Shown: positions 10,671-25,200 of the stretch, piece after piece
Layout: every line of letters starts with the position of its first letter
Position numbering within the stretch: the stretch's first letter is position 1
Assembly (NCBI GenBank): GCA_034401795.1
Contig: CM067363.1
Span: forward strand, 25,295,735-25,359,734
Source of the DNA: Chaetoderma sp. LZ-2023a
Lineage: Eukaryota > Mollusca > Caudofoveata > Chaetodermatida > Chaetodermatidae
Direction: 5' to 3'
DNA: 64,000 nucleotides
Made by a program: the position numbers and the translations under genes
Notes under the pieces: model-generated
The model's input: the letters and a program-made list of their open reading frames with translations, nothing else
What the model was told of the DNA's origin: nothing
Database searches by the model: none

Positions 10671-11370
10671 GGGATAGCTATGTTAAATTATTGTTACTGA
10701 TTCTGATATAAAAAATAGGCTATATTGCCACAGATTGTGCTTAATCGACTCGTTCGCATTTCCTCTAGATTTCTGTCCACGATACAAATATATATATTCT
10801 TAGATCAAAACGTATGGTTTTATACTGTTTTCCTTCATACGGTTTCGATACAGCTTTATCTTACACAGTAAAACGTCTTTCAAGTTGCCGTGCTTTTGCT
10901 TTCTACTATCATTGCTAAATATACCAATGGAAATAAATTGTTTCCTCTTAGAGCAAAATTCTCTTTCCTTCCACCTATTGTGACTGTATCCTCTTTGCCG
11001 CATCTTCGGACAAACAACACCCCCCCCCCCCCATTGTCTATTAAACCAACGTTGGAATCGTTTCATCGCATTCTTCCTTTGTCATTCCGGTAATTTTTCC
11101 GAATGCGATACTTATGTGTCCGGGCTGGTGTGAATATATATTTGATATGCATGGGGTTGTTTTCCTATGCGCGCACCCGTGCCCGTACGTTCGTGCGTGT
11201 GTTCGTGGTGGTTTCGAGATTGCATTGTCTCCAATGGCTCTGTTAAATATTGACTGGTATAATTCAACAACTACTAATTATATAGAAACGAATAATACCC
11301 GGTAACCTGTATGGACAACATAAACACACACTTACACTTGCGCGTACGCATGCGGACCGCAGGCACACGC
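10671..11370. other. No gene seen
   Basis: AT-rich DNA with a short C-run at 11022-11033. No supported coding region. Confidence 0.5.
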
Positions 11371-11371
11371 G

Positions 11372-13600
<2,229 letters not shown>

Positions 13601-13619
13601 GAAACTTGATTACAAATTT

Positions 13620-13885
13620 AATAATTTAATTAATAATCTGTTGAATATAGTGTACTATGTTAAAGTTAAATTGACTGAGAGCTGCATGTGCGTGTGTCAT
13701 AGGCAGCAACAGCACCAGTGCAAATTAGTTTCAAAATATTCATCATCCTACCTGTATAGTTACCTTGAAAATGCGATTCGGGGAATTCATTTTTCAGAGT
13801 ATGTAAATCGATCCCAACGCGTGCAAATCGTGGGCGGAGATTAACTAGATATGGGCAGGGTACAGGGGTTGAAAATTGGAAAAAT
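13620..13885. mobile_element. MITE family A, partial copy
   Basis: Contains the hairpin core with GGCAGCAACAGCACC and the following block with GATCCCAACGCG, GTGGGCGGAG and TTAACTAGATATGGGC, diverged from the consensus. The CRE-rich half is missing. Confidence 0.7.
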
Positions 13886-14047
13886 ATTCTGTTGGCCCTA
13901 GGGGCAAGTACGCCATTTAAATTAGGTTGCCGGACTGTATTTCCAGGTTGCACGATTTCTGTAAATTTAATTCTGTTGAAAATATGTATTTGTTATAAAT
14001 TATACAGACTACAGAATCCTTGTGAATACCAACTCATCCATTTATCC

Positions 14048-14282
14048 CTTTAACACTCATATCAGCCAAAAATGGCTTCTGCAGTGGTCTTAAGAAATGT
14101 GCATTTGCAGACCAAGCGAAGACTATTAAAAAAAATGTACAACTGAAATGGCTGGCTCGATAACAGAGCCAGTCATTCCAGTGGTACATTTTCAAAAATA
14201 GACTTCTCTTGGTCTGTAAATGGACATTTTCTATGAGAAAATTGAAATTTTCTTGAACAAATTTTAGTGTTAAAGGCTTAAC
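14048..14282. mobile_element. MITE family B (piggyBac-type ends)
   Basis: Ends read CCCTTTAACACT inward next to TTAT on the left and TTAA on the right. The centre is a long palindrome: arms CCA/GTGCATTTGCAGACCAAG through GACTGGCTCG and back. Family members share TTAACCCTTT-like ends, as in piggyBac-derived MITEs. Confidence 0.75.
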
Positions 14283-15597
<1,315 letters not shown>

Positions 15598-15770
15598 AAA
15601 TATTATCCAACATAATGTTTACTAAATTGTAGATTCATCAATGACATAAAATCTGTACACTTGACGGCCCTTTTGAGACGAAGATATAGATCATTTTGAT
15701 TGTGACTCCAGCTAAATAGTGACACAATTGATTATGACATTATATACTTGATTGATCGATTGTGTCACTA
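15598..15770. repeat. MITE family A, old degenerate fragment
   Basis: Recognisable order of family A blocks (CAACATAATGTTTACTAAAT, then a TTGACGG..CC segment and a GACACAATTGATTATGAC segment), heavily diverged. Confidence 0.45.
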
Positions 15771-15794
15771 TATTGCACACTTGTCTTACAAATA

Positions 15795-15895
15795 TAACGC
15801 ACGCACATACGCACACGCACGTACACACACACACGCACACATAAATAAAGGCCCCCCCCCCATGTATATATGTATATATGTATGTATCTATGTAT
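15795..15895. repeat. Low-complexity AC/GCAC, C-run and TATG repeats
   Basis: CACA-rich tract, a C9 run at about 15852-15860, then ATGTAT units. Confidence 0.85.
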
Positions 15896-16384
15896 GTTGA
15901 TTGCGAATTATCACTGACGGCCAGTCTTGACTCATTCCTCTTAAAAATTAGTGATATGACTCAATCCTCTTAAAAATGAGTGTTACACCATGATCTCTAT
16001 TAACCTCGATGGTGACATCCACAGCAAGCAGCAATACATAGTTAACCTCGGCCAATATCCGCTAACCGATTTCTATCAATCAATTAGAAAGCCATGTAAG
16101 CCGCAGACGGTTTAAATCTCGTGATGTCCCCACCGAGTCTGTGAATTTATTGATTTCCGTTATCGTGTATAGATGTTTGGCACATTTATCAGGATGATGG
16201 GTAGCAGAAGTTGTTGAGAGTCAGGAAGCAGATATTACCAAGATGATGGGAATGGGTCAAACATCGGCACGTCTGCTGCCAATCTCCAGCACGTGATCAG
16301 ACACATATTTTACTGAGTGATCTTGCAGGCCATTTACCTCTTTCGCGACGGCCAGAAGCGATCTCTGCAATGGCCGCGAGGAAT

Positions 16385-16447
16385 GCCCATTTGCAGATCA
16401 ATATACGACGATCTTTCAAAATTTATAACCGGGCCAGTCATTCCCCT
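16385..16447. repeat. MITE family B half copy inside duplicated segment
   Basis: CCCATTTGCAGATCA...CGGGCCAGTCATTCC corresponds to half of the family B palindrome; the other half is replaced by a CT-rich tract. The paralogous copy is at 27797-27915. Confidence 0.65.
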
Positions 16448-16529
16448 CTCCCTCTCTCTCTCTCTCCCTCCTGTTAAAATGTCTATGATGGAAATTCACT
16501 AAGCAAATATTTTGATCTCAGGGCAGCTA

Positions 16530-16629
16530 CCCAGATAAAGCAGCTCCCTGGGCTGATGATGGGCCGATAACGTGCCGATACTTTCAGTATCGGCCCAGTA
16601 TCGGCCCAGCATCGGCCCAGTAGGCTGGG
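16530..16629. mobile_element. 100-bp miniature element with TA duplication and visible empty site
   Basis: Begins CCCAG and ends CTGGG, and is flanked by TA on each side. The paralogous segment has a single TA at the same point (27950-27951), so this is a dated insertion. Inside are four GGGCCGATA / ATCGGCCCAG-type blocks in both orientations. A related GGCC-rich block is at 25970-26037. Confidence 0.7.
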
Positions 16630-16964
16630 TAATCAGGATAGGAATTTCAATGATCCAAAAGAATCAGTTACTCATTTGACAACGAGAGGCAAGATACGAA
16701 AATAAGATATAGCCGAGGCTTGCCGATGTCCCTTCAAGATTTATATACTCAAGTTAGTTGCAGAATATTCATAAGTTTTACATTATGATTTTGTAAAAGT
16801 GTAAATGGACTCAAGTAGGGGTGCCTGGAACCTCTAACTCCAAAAGTGACGAAACAGATAGGGTTTATCGACGTGTTGGAAGACACAAAAGGGTGTCGAG
16901 GACATGGGCTTCTAAGGATGGAGAATCATGCAGTAATTGATAGGCACGATCTAGCACTCACGTA

Positions 16965-17200
16965 TATTACGCCAGAATTGATTACATCACATGTAGGCTG
17001 ACATCTTAATCAAAATGCGTACATAATTGTATCCGTCATGAACATTTAATAGTCCAACAACTTTACGAATTATATGTCTGTATTTTTGAAATTTATATTC
17101 TGTGAATTCAAGGATCAAGGATTATAAATTGATCCCAGCTCCCGCAACACGTGGGTGGCGCTTAACTACACATAGGTGGGGTATAGGTGTTGTAGGTATA
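16965..17200. repeat. MITE family A, partial copy
   Basis: Contains TTACATCACATGTAGGCTGA, AATAGTCCAACAACTTTACG, then the distal block GATCCCAGCTCCCGCAACAC with GTGGGTGGCGCTTA. The central hairpin is deleted. Confidence 0.6.
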
Positions 17201-17345
17201 TAGCCTCATTGCCAATACAGAGCTAAATGGCAGTGAACAAAATTGTCTCCTTCCTAATACTATTCCTCTATTTCATGTCACGTTGACGTCGTCCTGTTCA
17301 TTAACAGTCCGGTGTATGAGATCTGATTATGATAGATTGGACACA
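17195..17345 (+). repeat. Repeat E, copy 1
   Basis: Matches 39195-39350 in the same orientation: TATATAGCCTCATTG, TACTATTCCTCTATTTCA, GACGTCGTCCTG and GAGATCTGATTATGATA are shared. No coding sense is seen. Confidence 0.75.
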
Positions 17346-17576
17346 TTGTTCAACTGATATGGTTTGCAAACACGCTTTCAGAAAGCTGACCACGCAAGAA
17401 TCCGGATACAATGGAGTCAATTTCAAGGGTAGAGGATAATAAACGTACATACAAATCTTGATATAATGAACAGCTGGAATTGAGGTCAAAACAGCGTGGT
17501 ATTTTAAAATGAGGGGTCCTAACAACAGACGTCTTAGGGGACCACCATTAATTTTCAGCAAATGCGATCTATCATA

Positions 17577-17810
17577 TCACATTAATTGTATTAGTTGACC
17601 ACCTGACTTTGGTAGCCACTCTTTTATGGCCCACACGTGATCGCTATAGAGAGGTTCGAATGTATACGATAATTTATTCTCTCCAAACTTATGTTCCCGC
17701 TGAATAGTTAATTGGCTCACTCCGCACATTCTTCCGGTGGAGACACTTATCGCGTGTCTAATTCTGACATTAACGATCGCCTGTGACATGCAGTCAAACT
17801 TGCTCATCAA
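17577..17810 (-). pseudogene. Repeated coding-like fragment, function unknown
   Basis: A 77-residue frame with the core GENKLSYTFEPLYSDHVWAI. An inverted, diverged copy of the same sequence lies at about 39690-39920. Being shared and partly open suggests a fragment of an old gene or element ORF that was copied. I do not recognise the family. Confidence 0.35.
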
Positions 17811-17818
17811 ACCTCCCT

Positions 17819-18050
17819 AAAATTAACCATTTAAACCCAAAAAATGGTCAGGAAAATCTCAATTCTCTCATGAAAACGCCCATTGGCAGATCAATGGAAG
17901 ATTAGTGTTCAACATTTATCAAAGGAATCTCTGGCTTGGTTATCTAGTCCGTCATCACAGTGGAAATGTTTTCAAAAATCTTCTTCACTTGGTTTGAAAA
18001 TGGATATTTTCCAAAATCACCTGAAGCCATTTTAAGTGAGTTGTCAAGGC
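17819..18050. mobile_element. MITE family B, diverged copy
   Basis: TTAACCATTTAAACCC at the left and the family order GTCAGGAAAATCTCAATT, CCCATTGGCAGATCAATGG, central palindrome remnant, then CACTTGGTTTGAAAATGGA. Confidence 0.65.
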
Positions 18051-18269
18051 ACAGCGCAAAGGCGCCAGTCAGCATCTCCCTCGAGTGCATTCTAATTCAC
18101 ACATGCGCTCCTTGTGAACCCGAATATCAAGAAAAAATGGTTCTCTCCACTTCAAGGCAGTATCGATTGAGTGGTCCAATGCACGCACATTATGCTTGGA
18201 GAGTCAAATTCTGCATCGCTTCAAGTAGTCCAATAATGCAACTTATTATCGATGAGAATGAGATTATTC

Positions 18270-18780
18270 ATCTATATTATTCTTAATACGTGTAAACATA
18301 ACCACGACAATGAGTGGCAATGATGTATATTGTTAAATTACGATGATACATAATGCTTATGCTGACGATTCATTCCAATAAAGCATCGAGAGAACTGGCA
18401 TCCTCTGCTCTACAAATAAGATTTATTTGGCAATCTCCCACCAGAGCTAGACTTTGAGTTTCTAATTTCCGTATTTCCCACAGCCTTTCAATTCATCGTT
18501 GGCCTCAATGTATTTGATAACGTGACACGTCCAGAACAAATGTTTGTGTTGCAAGAAATCTTCCGTGCCAGCTCACCTGATGACGGTTGCTTTTTAGGTC
18601 ATAAAGGTTACAGGGATAAATGCTATACAAGGCAATAATGAGATAATCTTCCCTATCCACTCCTCATCCTATCACCTAACGTGTATATACCAGTTTACTC
18701 GAGGAGCTACAAACAGTAGTCATCGGAACACATTTGTCTGTCATTTGGGTGTCAGGAAAGAATCCATTGTTCTATCAACC
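18270..18780 (+). repeat. Repeat C, copy 1
   Basis: Matches the reverse complement of 40610-41100. Shared blocks include GTGTAAACATAACCACGACA / ATCACGACA, GAGAACTGGCAT, GAGTTTCTAATTTCCG, TTCAATTCATCGTTGGCC and ACGTGACACGTCCAGAACAA. The copy at 40.6 kb keeps an open frame; this one does not. Confidence 0.8.
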
Positions 18781-18796
18781 AAAGACATTAACCCAC

Positions 18797-18962
18797 AACC
18801 ATCAACTTAACTCCTGGACACTCAGGCCAGCAAAAAATATTCTGCAGTGGTCTTTGGGAATGTTCATATGCATGCAAAAGTAACAATAGTTTTGAAATTT
18901 TAAGACTGGAATCACAGGCTCTATTACTGAACCGGTCATTGGTTTAAACAGAATTTACTTTT
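18797..18962. repeat. MITE family B, partial copy
   Basis: Left end TTAACTCCTGGACAC and the CTGCAGTGGTCTTTGGGAATG block are recognisable. The palindrome is degraded. Confidence 0.5.
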
Positions 18963-19109
18963 AGTCTGAGCGGGAGCACGATAAGACATACGTCTTACGC
19001 CCGCGTATCTCACATAATATACAATTATGATACATGGAATATAATAACAAGTGACGGATGCACACTTTAGCATTAACATTACTAATATAGTAATACATTT
19101 GTCGAGAGA

Positions 19110-19270
19110 GTGAGGGAGAGAAGGTGAGAGAGAGAATGAGAGAGAGAGAGAGAGAGGAAGGGAGGGAGGGAGGGGGAGGGAGAGAGAGAGAGAGGGAGAG
19201 GGGAAGGGGAAGATATGTGGGGTTGGGGGGTGTAGGAGTGTGGAAAGAAAGAAAGAGAAAGAGAACTCCG
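19110..19270. repeat. (GA)n / GGGA-rich polypurine tract
   Basis: GAGA and GGGAGG runs on the plus strand for about 160 bp. It creates serine/proline or arginine/glutamate pseudo-frames. Confidence 0.95.
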
Positions 19271-19394
19271 AGTGCTGTGTACTCACATGCGTGTACAATT
19301 TCAGTATAGTTCAGCGCATAAACAATTCTACCCGCCCCCAAAACAAAACCCGAACTTTTGTTGAACATTTTGAACGCAATTGGACTGGACGACA

Positions 19395-19455
19395 TCAATG
19401 CCTTAGGTAGCAATGTCCTCCAATTCAGCCGCGTACAAAATATTCAACAATAGGT
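19395..19455. repeat. MITE family A' hairpin core
   Basis: CAATGCC..TAGGTAGCAATGTCCTCCAATTCAGCC followed by AAAATATTCAACAATAGG, the variant core also seen at 36700, 42605 and 53630. Confidence 0.55.
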
Positions 19456-19639
19456 TAATTTTGCCCTGGAAATGCGCTAAGTCGTCCCCGATCTACACCG
19501 TACTGAATGCATCCACATATGTGCATTGTTGGTTCAATGTTTTATATTAGGTTTTATCTATTTCACCAGTTATATAAACACGAGTTCGGCTACAGTTTGC
19601 TTCAAATTTGGATAAATAAACAGGATGTTGTTAACAACG

Positions 19640-20118
19640 GTCAGTATCGACAAGATATTGGCAGCTAATTTCTGATTTCTTGATATTCCTTTCTATATAG
19701 AAATTGGTGTCGCCATTGAAGATGTGTCTTAACGTGAGTGTATGAGGAATATCATTAGTCACTCATGCATTACGGAAAGCAAGTCTTTGCTCCCTAAAAA
19801 GAGGACAGTCGAAGATATAATGTTCAGTGGTTTCATCAGGATGTCCACAAGATTGTCAAACAGATGCATATTAAGACTACTGCATCCATTGCGATGCCGG
19901 CTTAGAGCAATATTTGCTGATCTGGACCCAACATAATACCAGGGTTGGGGTTGTCTTATGCTCTGCATTCCTTTTAGTTTACTCTTAAATTCTTGTAAGG
20001 CAGTAGACGCTGTGACAGGCGCAGGAATGTTGTTCCAGGTTGATCCAGGCACGGATTGTTGCTGGGAAGAATACTCCATTGACGATCTCAGTACGGCATC
20101 TGTAGGGAGTAACACGAT
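19640..20118 (-). pseudogene. LINE reverse transcriptase C-terminal tail
   Basis: Contains STWNNIPAPVTAST (the conserved W-N-x-x-P block), FKSKLKGMQ, a YYVGSRSANI segment and SLNMHLFDN, then (frameshifted) remnants of a C-x-C-G...E-x-x-x-H knuckle. The downstream copy at 41.7-42.1 kb shows the knuckle more clearly (SFSCGHLDETVEHYIF). Confidence 0.75.
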
Positions 20119-20599
20119 TCGAGTGCCGGATAATATATGGGTTCTGGCCTTGGGATATCAAGGGAATGCGGTTTGTCAAAGGTTCACATGTCATTCCGCT
20201 AACAATTTTGTAGAGCATAACTAATCTGCGGCTTTCCCGTCTATGAGATAGTATTTTTATTCCAGTTTCCTTGTATAGATCGACCGTGTGGGCACTACGG
20301 GTTACACCACTTATTGTTCTAAGTGCTTCTTTTTGGACATTTTCAAGTCTAGTAATAAGGTATTGTGGTAGATTATCACAAACAACATAGCATATTCCAA
20401 ACTTGGCCTGATGAAGCTTTTATACATTATTTCAAGACATTTCGGGTCTAATATATATTTAAGGCCCTTAAGCAGTGAAGTTCGTGCTGGGCTTTGGATA
20501 TTAGGGTTTCCACGTGATTAAGCCACTGACCTCTACTATTAAACATAATTCCGAGGCGTCTATGGTAATTGGATGGAAGTATTTCTGAATTTTTAAACA

Positions 20600-21421
20600 T
20601 TATTGGAAATACCGTAGGGTTATTGTGCAATGAGACCAGTAAGCAAGTGGTTTTAAGGCATTAAATTCGACCAGCCAGGTGTCATTATCTATAGAAGCAC
20701 TTTGCATCTGTAGGTGGTCAGATATTACATATAGGGACGTATCAGCAGCAAACAGCTTAATATTGTTTAGGATACTGGGCCATCGTTTATAAAGACCAGA
20801 AACAGTAGCGGACCGAGAACTGCTCGTTGCGGCACACCAGAATACAACGAACACATTATAGACTCGCTCCCATTAATGACTACACGCTGGTGACGATTCT
20901 CTAGATAAGTTCCAAACCATGCAAGTAGTTTTCCAGTAATGCTAAATTGTTCTAGTTTATGCAGCAGGCCGCGGTGCCAGACTGTGCCAAATGCTTTGGA
21001 TAAATAAAAAAATAAAAATAATACTTCATTTTATCAAGGGCATCGACAATATCAGTATAAATGTCTAATAACTGATTGACGGTCGAATGCTTTTAAGGAA
21101 GCCAGACTGGTGAAGTGTTATACCATCTCTAATAACATTGTAAAAGTATTTTAAAACGGTCCTTTCCACGACTTTACTTAAACAACTCAGTTGCGATATC
21201 GGTCGATAATTTGAACATGAGTTCTTATCGCCCTTTTTGAAGATTGACGTTACATTCGCCGCTTTCCAAGAAGTTGGAAAATGAGAGTTCCTAAGAGAAA
21301 GGTTGAAACATTGCGTCAAGATTGGGGCCAAAACCTGTTTAGCCTCTAAAAGTAGTTTTGGACTTATCAGGCCAGGACCAATTGGCTTGGACGTGTCCAG
21401 GTTGGATAGAACATCTAACAT
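20600..21421 (-). pseudogene. LINE reverse transcriptase core
   Basis: The frame 21065-21421 has LDTSKPIGPGLISPKLL, PTSWKAANVTSIFKKGDK and NYRPISQLSCLSKVVERTVL, the fingers motifs of CR1-like RTs, then HQSGFLKSIRPS. Further along, 20600-20854 contains LFAADTSLYV, the catalytic FADD box with an extra alanine (F-A-A-D), and IMFNSRGQWLNHV follows at 20448-20560. Stops and frameshifts separate these pieces. Confidence 0.82.
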
Positions 21422-22202
21422 ATCAGTGGTTGTTAGGGTTATGGAGTTTAGCGCCGTTTCTGTATGTCATGGGAGAGCCGGTAGTTGGGCTTGTGAGTCG
21501 TCTATTGTAGCAATACTGGCAAAATAAGTGTTACGTTGATTAGCCTTTTCAGGAAGATCATAGGCGAACGAGCCATCTTCACGCTTGATTGGTGGTATTT
21601 CATTAAAGTTTGAATTCCTGTCAATTAAAAAATGATTTGCTCAGTTTCCACTACTCTTTGGAGCCTGTGCGTCCATTTTTTGTTTTCTCGGCCGTCTTGT
21701 CTCTGAATTCCTGTTTGGTCGTCGTCACTAGAGTGTTTACATGATTCCTCTGCTTCTTGAATTCAGTTATGTCATTCTGTTGGTTTGTTTTCCTTGTATT
21801 GTTACAATTTTGTTGAGTATGCATGCATTGGCTGCGTGAATGATGTTTGTGGTAATGGTATGACACCATATGTCAACGTCATTTTAATTGAAAAGATTAT
21901 TCCAGGATGTGTTGGCCAAGTCACTCCTCAGTTTATCACAATCAGCTTTCCCGTACTCCCACATGTGTCGCTTGTATGATTTACGTTTGGGTATTGCAGA
22001 TGTTATGACCAGATGAACTGGGGTGCAATCACTACAGAAAGGTGACATTACAGAGCTATCTTTTAGTATTCTTCTATTATTAATTATTATTGGATCAAGC
22101 AAGGTATTTGATACAGACCTAGTTACTTCATTTATTAACTGATGGAAGACAAATGTAGTGATTATATTACGTAGGTGGTGTTTGGTCGGGTTAAAAAGGT
22201 CT

Positions 22203-22852
22203 TCATTTATGTCCCCAAGTAGGATAAGAACTTTTGTTTTGGCTAAGATCCCGGAAATGGTCTATATTTTCTGATATGACTTGCCACCTATCAATATGTG
22301 TATTAGGTGACCGATAAGTAATGCATATGAGCACCTCGGGCCGATCACGGACCTCTATCCATATCATTTCGACGTCAGCGCATTCGTACTCAGTGCGACG
22401 AGTAGACGCTGTGTTGTCGGATATGTAAACACACACACACATCCGCACGCCTGGTGACAGTCTCTGCGATAAGGTTCCTGCAAGCCTGGAAGCTTAACGA
22501 TATTATTGTTAATAGTTGGTGTGAGATGGCTCTCAGTAATGGCAATAATACTAAAATTGGAAAGGTTAGCTCCAACAAGATGAATTTGATCTTTTAGACC
22601 ACATCCATTTAAGTGTACAATAGAAAGATCATCGTTGTTGGGTGTAGGACCTCGATTTAATTCTACATCTCCAGCTAAAAAAAGGAATGTGGAGAATGTT
22701 AATAAGATGGACACTATGTTCTGCCAATAAATAGGAGTTGACATTAGTTGAATAGTACGATAAACACCACAGAAACAATGTAACATATTATGGATAAGAG
22801 CGTTGAAGCCTCCTTGACCGATGACTTTGAAAAAATAAAGGTCATATCCCAA
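22203..22852 (-). pseudogene. LINE N-terminus and apurinic endonuclease with 2A-like motif
   Basis: The 22364-22852 frame starts with a hydrophobic leader and then LFLAGDVELNRGPTPN. Endonuclease motifs follow: LSIVHLNGCGLKDQI, IIAITESHL (catalytic Glu in the TESHL box) and LPGLQEPYRRDC. A frameshift near 22440 moves to VYISDNTASTRR, then WIEVRDRPEVLICITYRSP with the AP-endonuclease SxxYRSP motif. The GDVELN(R)GP string is one residue from a 2A ribosome-skipping motif. Confidence 0.8.
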
Positions 22853-23009
22853 ATTGCTGCATGATAACTAGCTAAATCACTACCCATGTCCGATAGGGTA
22901 CGACAGAGAAGACGAAATATATATGCAACATTTTGGAACCAACACCGATGCATAAGGAGTTCCACTAGTATCAGTATGAAGGTGACAGAACCGGTCATTC
23001 CATTGCTAA

Positions 23010-23383
23010 TAGAGGAATCCAGTTTTAGATATGTCCCGCCCATCTCTAGTAAAGCTCCGGCCATGCTTCTCCCGTGTTGAGATTTATTGATACACGGACT
23101 CCTGGACGATCAATTTCCAGAAAACTATACAGGTAAACTGTTGAATATTTTGAAATTAATTTGACTGGGCGCTATTTCTGTCTAGGGCTTAGTTAAAAAT
23201 ATTCAACATCTTACTTATTAAATAGTAAAGCCATACAATTCGTACACCCTGACGGACTATTAAGCGTTTATGACGGACTAAATCAAATCATTCATGAGGC
23301 AATTGATTATGACGTCATCCTACACGTCACATAGTTAATTATAACGTCACATGATTGATGGATAAACCGGAATCCTCCATTAG
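23010..23383. mobile_element. MITE family A, full-length copy
   Basis: Ends ATAGAGGAATCCAGTTTTAG and GGAATCCTCCAT; central hairpin around TTGAATATTTTGAAATTAAT; CRE-like half with ATTATGACGTCATCC. Flanked by TA on both sides, a possible target duplication. Confidence 0.8.
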
Positions 23384-23559
23384 ATATTCAGCGTGAACAG
23401 AGGTTTGAAGAGAATAAATTACCATATATTGACCAACCTGTGGACAGAGGAATGGCATGAAGAAAATGTTATTCACCGTCATGCAGGTCTGTAATGACAC
23501 TGAGGCTCTGCTAATGTACCAACAATAGCTGTGCCCCGCTCATTTGTACCTAGGCCCCG

Positions 23560-23806
23560 GCCACGTTTTGTGGGTGCTGCGATCAATGTATATACTTTGA
23601 GCAATGGATTGACAGAATCCTAGTTCCAACGTAACTACACAGGTAAGCCGATGAATATTTTGAGACTAATTTAATACCTGTATCTAGTTGGCTGGAAATT
23701 AAGATTCAGAGAGTGCTGGGATCGATTAATCCCAACACGGGCAAAGCTGGAGTGGAGGTTAGCTAGAGATAGGCGGGGCAAAGCTAAAACTGGATTCCTC
23801 CACTGT
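23560..23806. mobile_element. MITE family A, rearranged copy
   Basis: Left part (GAATCCTAGTTCC, ACTACACAGGTAAGCCG) is joined to the right distal block (GGATCGATTAATCCCAACAC, TAAAACTGGATTCCTCCA), giving a deleted core. Confidence 0.65.
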
Positions 23807-23928
23807 GACATTCACACAAAACTTAACAATCGATATTGTAAGGTATATTTTGAAAGTCAGACCTGTAGCGACCTTCGCGTGTGCTCATACAGTTTGCAGT
23901 ATCAACGAACTGAGAAACACATCAATCT

Positions 23929-24153
23929 TAACCTTTTAATGACTAAGTTTGATCCAAAAGAAATTGCTTATTGAATGTCCATTTGCAGGACAAAAGAAGA
24001 CTATTTTTGAAATTTTACCACTGGAATGACTGGCTCGGTTATCGAGCCAGTCATTCCTGTGCCAAATTGTCAAAAATGGTCTTCTCTTGGTCCGCAAATT
24101 CTTCAAGGCCACTGAATAGGCTGGGTTTGGCCGGACGCGTCAAGAACGGGTTA
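23929..24153. mobile_element. MITE family B with TTAA at both ends
   Basis: TTAACCTTTTAATG at the left and CGGGTTAA at the right. A near-perfect central palindrome (GACTGGCTCGGTTATCGAGCCAGTC) lies between GTCCATTTGCAGGAC and GGTCCGCAAA arms. Confidence 0.85.
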
Positions 24154-24158
24154 AACAT

Positions 24159-24420
24159 CTAGTAAAGACACATGTGCTCCGTTTGAATACTACAATGTTT
24201 GCATATCAAAGATGGGTGCTGCAAAATGATGGAGGGCAGAATAAGCCACTCCCTACTGGCATACCCAATGCGAGACAGATAATCACAAATGGTTAGACTA
24301 GCAATAAATGTAAATAATGGTGATCTGTATTTCTCTGATGCGATGAGACAATAAGATAATCTAAGTTTAGGAATCGTATCAATCAGGAGAAAAGCGATAG
24401 GGAATTCACCTTTCCGGAGT
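24159..24420 (-). pseudogene. Seven-transmembrane receptor-like fragment, second copy
   Basis: The C-terminal part of a longer open stretch. After GEFPIAFLLIDTIPKL comes a hydrophobic segment, KYRSPLF, a second hydrophobic segment ending in DYLSRI, and LILPSIILQHPSLICK. The KY(K/R)SPLF ... (I/L)(S/T)RI spacing matches 2653-3051, so both derive from one receptor-like family. It ends at a stop at 24159. The upstream residues belong to a MITE A copy and are not receptor sequence. Confidence 0.45.
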
Positions 24421-24429
24421 ACCCACCCA

Positions 24430-24805
24430 TCATATGACGTCATAATGAACTGCACGATGTGTACAATGACATCATAATGAATGACGTCACGAATGACGTC
24501 GATAAGTACGTCACGAACGCATATTTGAAGACGGTCTATGCGTTGCTCTACAAATTGTTTGCTTTTACTATTTAATAAATATTCTGTTGAATATTTCGAA
24601 ACCAATTTGACTGGGCGCTGTTGCTGCCATAGGTAGCAACGGCACCCAGTCAAATTAGTTACAAAATATTCAACAGCTTCCCTGTATAGCTTTCAGGAAA
24701 TTGATAGCTAGGGCATTTTTGGGATCGATCAATCCCAACACGGCGAGGTGTGGGTCGAGCTTAGCTAGTGATGGGCGGAGCATGGCTAAAAATAGAAAGG
24801 TCCAT
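24430..24805. mobile_element. MITE family A with long perfect-looking hairpin
   Basis: The core at about 24592-24673 is an inverted repeat with arms TTGAATATTTCGAAACCAAT.../...ATTAGTTACAAAATATTCAA around CATAGGTAG. The left half holds six ACGTCA/TGACGT sites; the right end has GATCGATCAATCCCAACACG. Outer termini are diverged. Confidence 0.8.
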
Positions 24806-24984
24806 TCCTTGTAGAGAACACTTGGTATATGGTTATTGCATCCTAGGTATATGGGTAAAGTAACTTGATTACTTTCATTCTAAATGTATTCATTGCTATC
24901 TGGGTAAGTGACTGCATGCCACTATTCTGAGCAACGGTTTCGACTGAAAATGTAGTAATAATTTAATGGGCATTTCCAGTTTAC

Positions 24985-25200
24985 CCTCCAATCATATGAC
25001 GCCATAATCAAACACGTGACGTATAAGATAACCAGTGACGTCATGAATGACGTGGATAAGCTCGTCATCAACGCTTACTTGATGAAGGACAAAGCAGTGT
25101 TGTACGAATTGTATGTCTTTACTATTTAATAAACATTCTGTTAAATATTTTGAAACTAATTTGTCGCGGCGCTCTTGCTACCATAGGCATAGACACACTT
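24985..25200. mobile_element. MITE family A, truncated in the hairpin
   Basis: The CRE-like half (CATATGACGCCATAATCAAA, GTGACGTCATGAATGACG), TTACTATTTAATAAACATTC and the first hairpin arm are present. The copy stops at the loop. Confidence 0.7.

Larger units (their letters stand above)
15985..16900. repeat. Duplicated segment, copy 1
   Basis: Aligns along its length with 27428-28180: shared blocks include TTAACCTCGGCCAATATCC, the GAGTCTGTGAA..ATTGATTTCC block, AAGTTGTTGAGAGTCAGGAAG, a MITE B remnant and AAATGGACTCAAGTA. Same orientation. Copy 1 carries an extra 100-bp insertion at 16530-16629 and a CT tract at 16444-16473. No coding potential is evident in either copy. Confidence 0.85.
19440..22870 (-). 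mobile_element. CR1/Rex-like LINE, decayed, near full length
   Basis: On the minus strand, going from 22870 down to 19440, come a hydrophobic leader with a 2A-like motif, an apurinic endonuclease, a reverse transcriptase, an RT tail with a cysteine-histidine knuckle, and a 3' UTR. The 3' end (19440-19740) is nearly identical in plan to the copy at 41640-42262. Frameshifts and stops are frequent, so it is inactive. Confidence 0.83.

Noticed and set aside
16317-16502. 61-residue frame at the CT tract
   Set aside because: It lies within the non-coding duplicated segment and a simple repeat; the paralogue has no corresponding frame.
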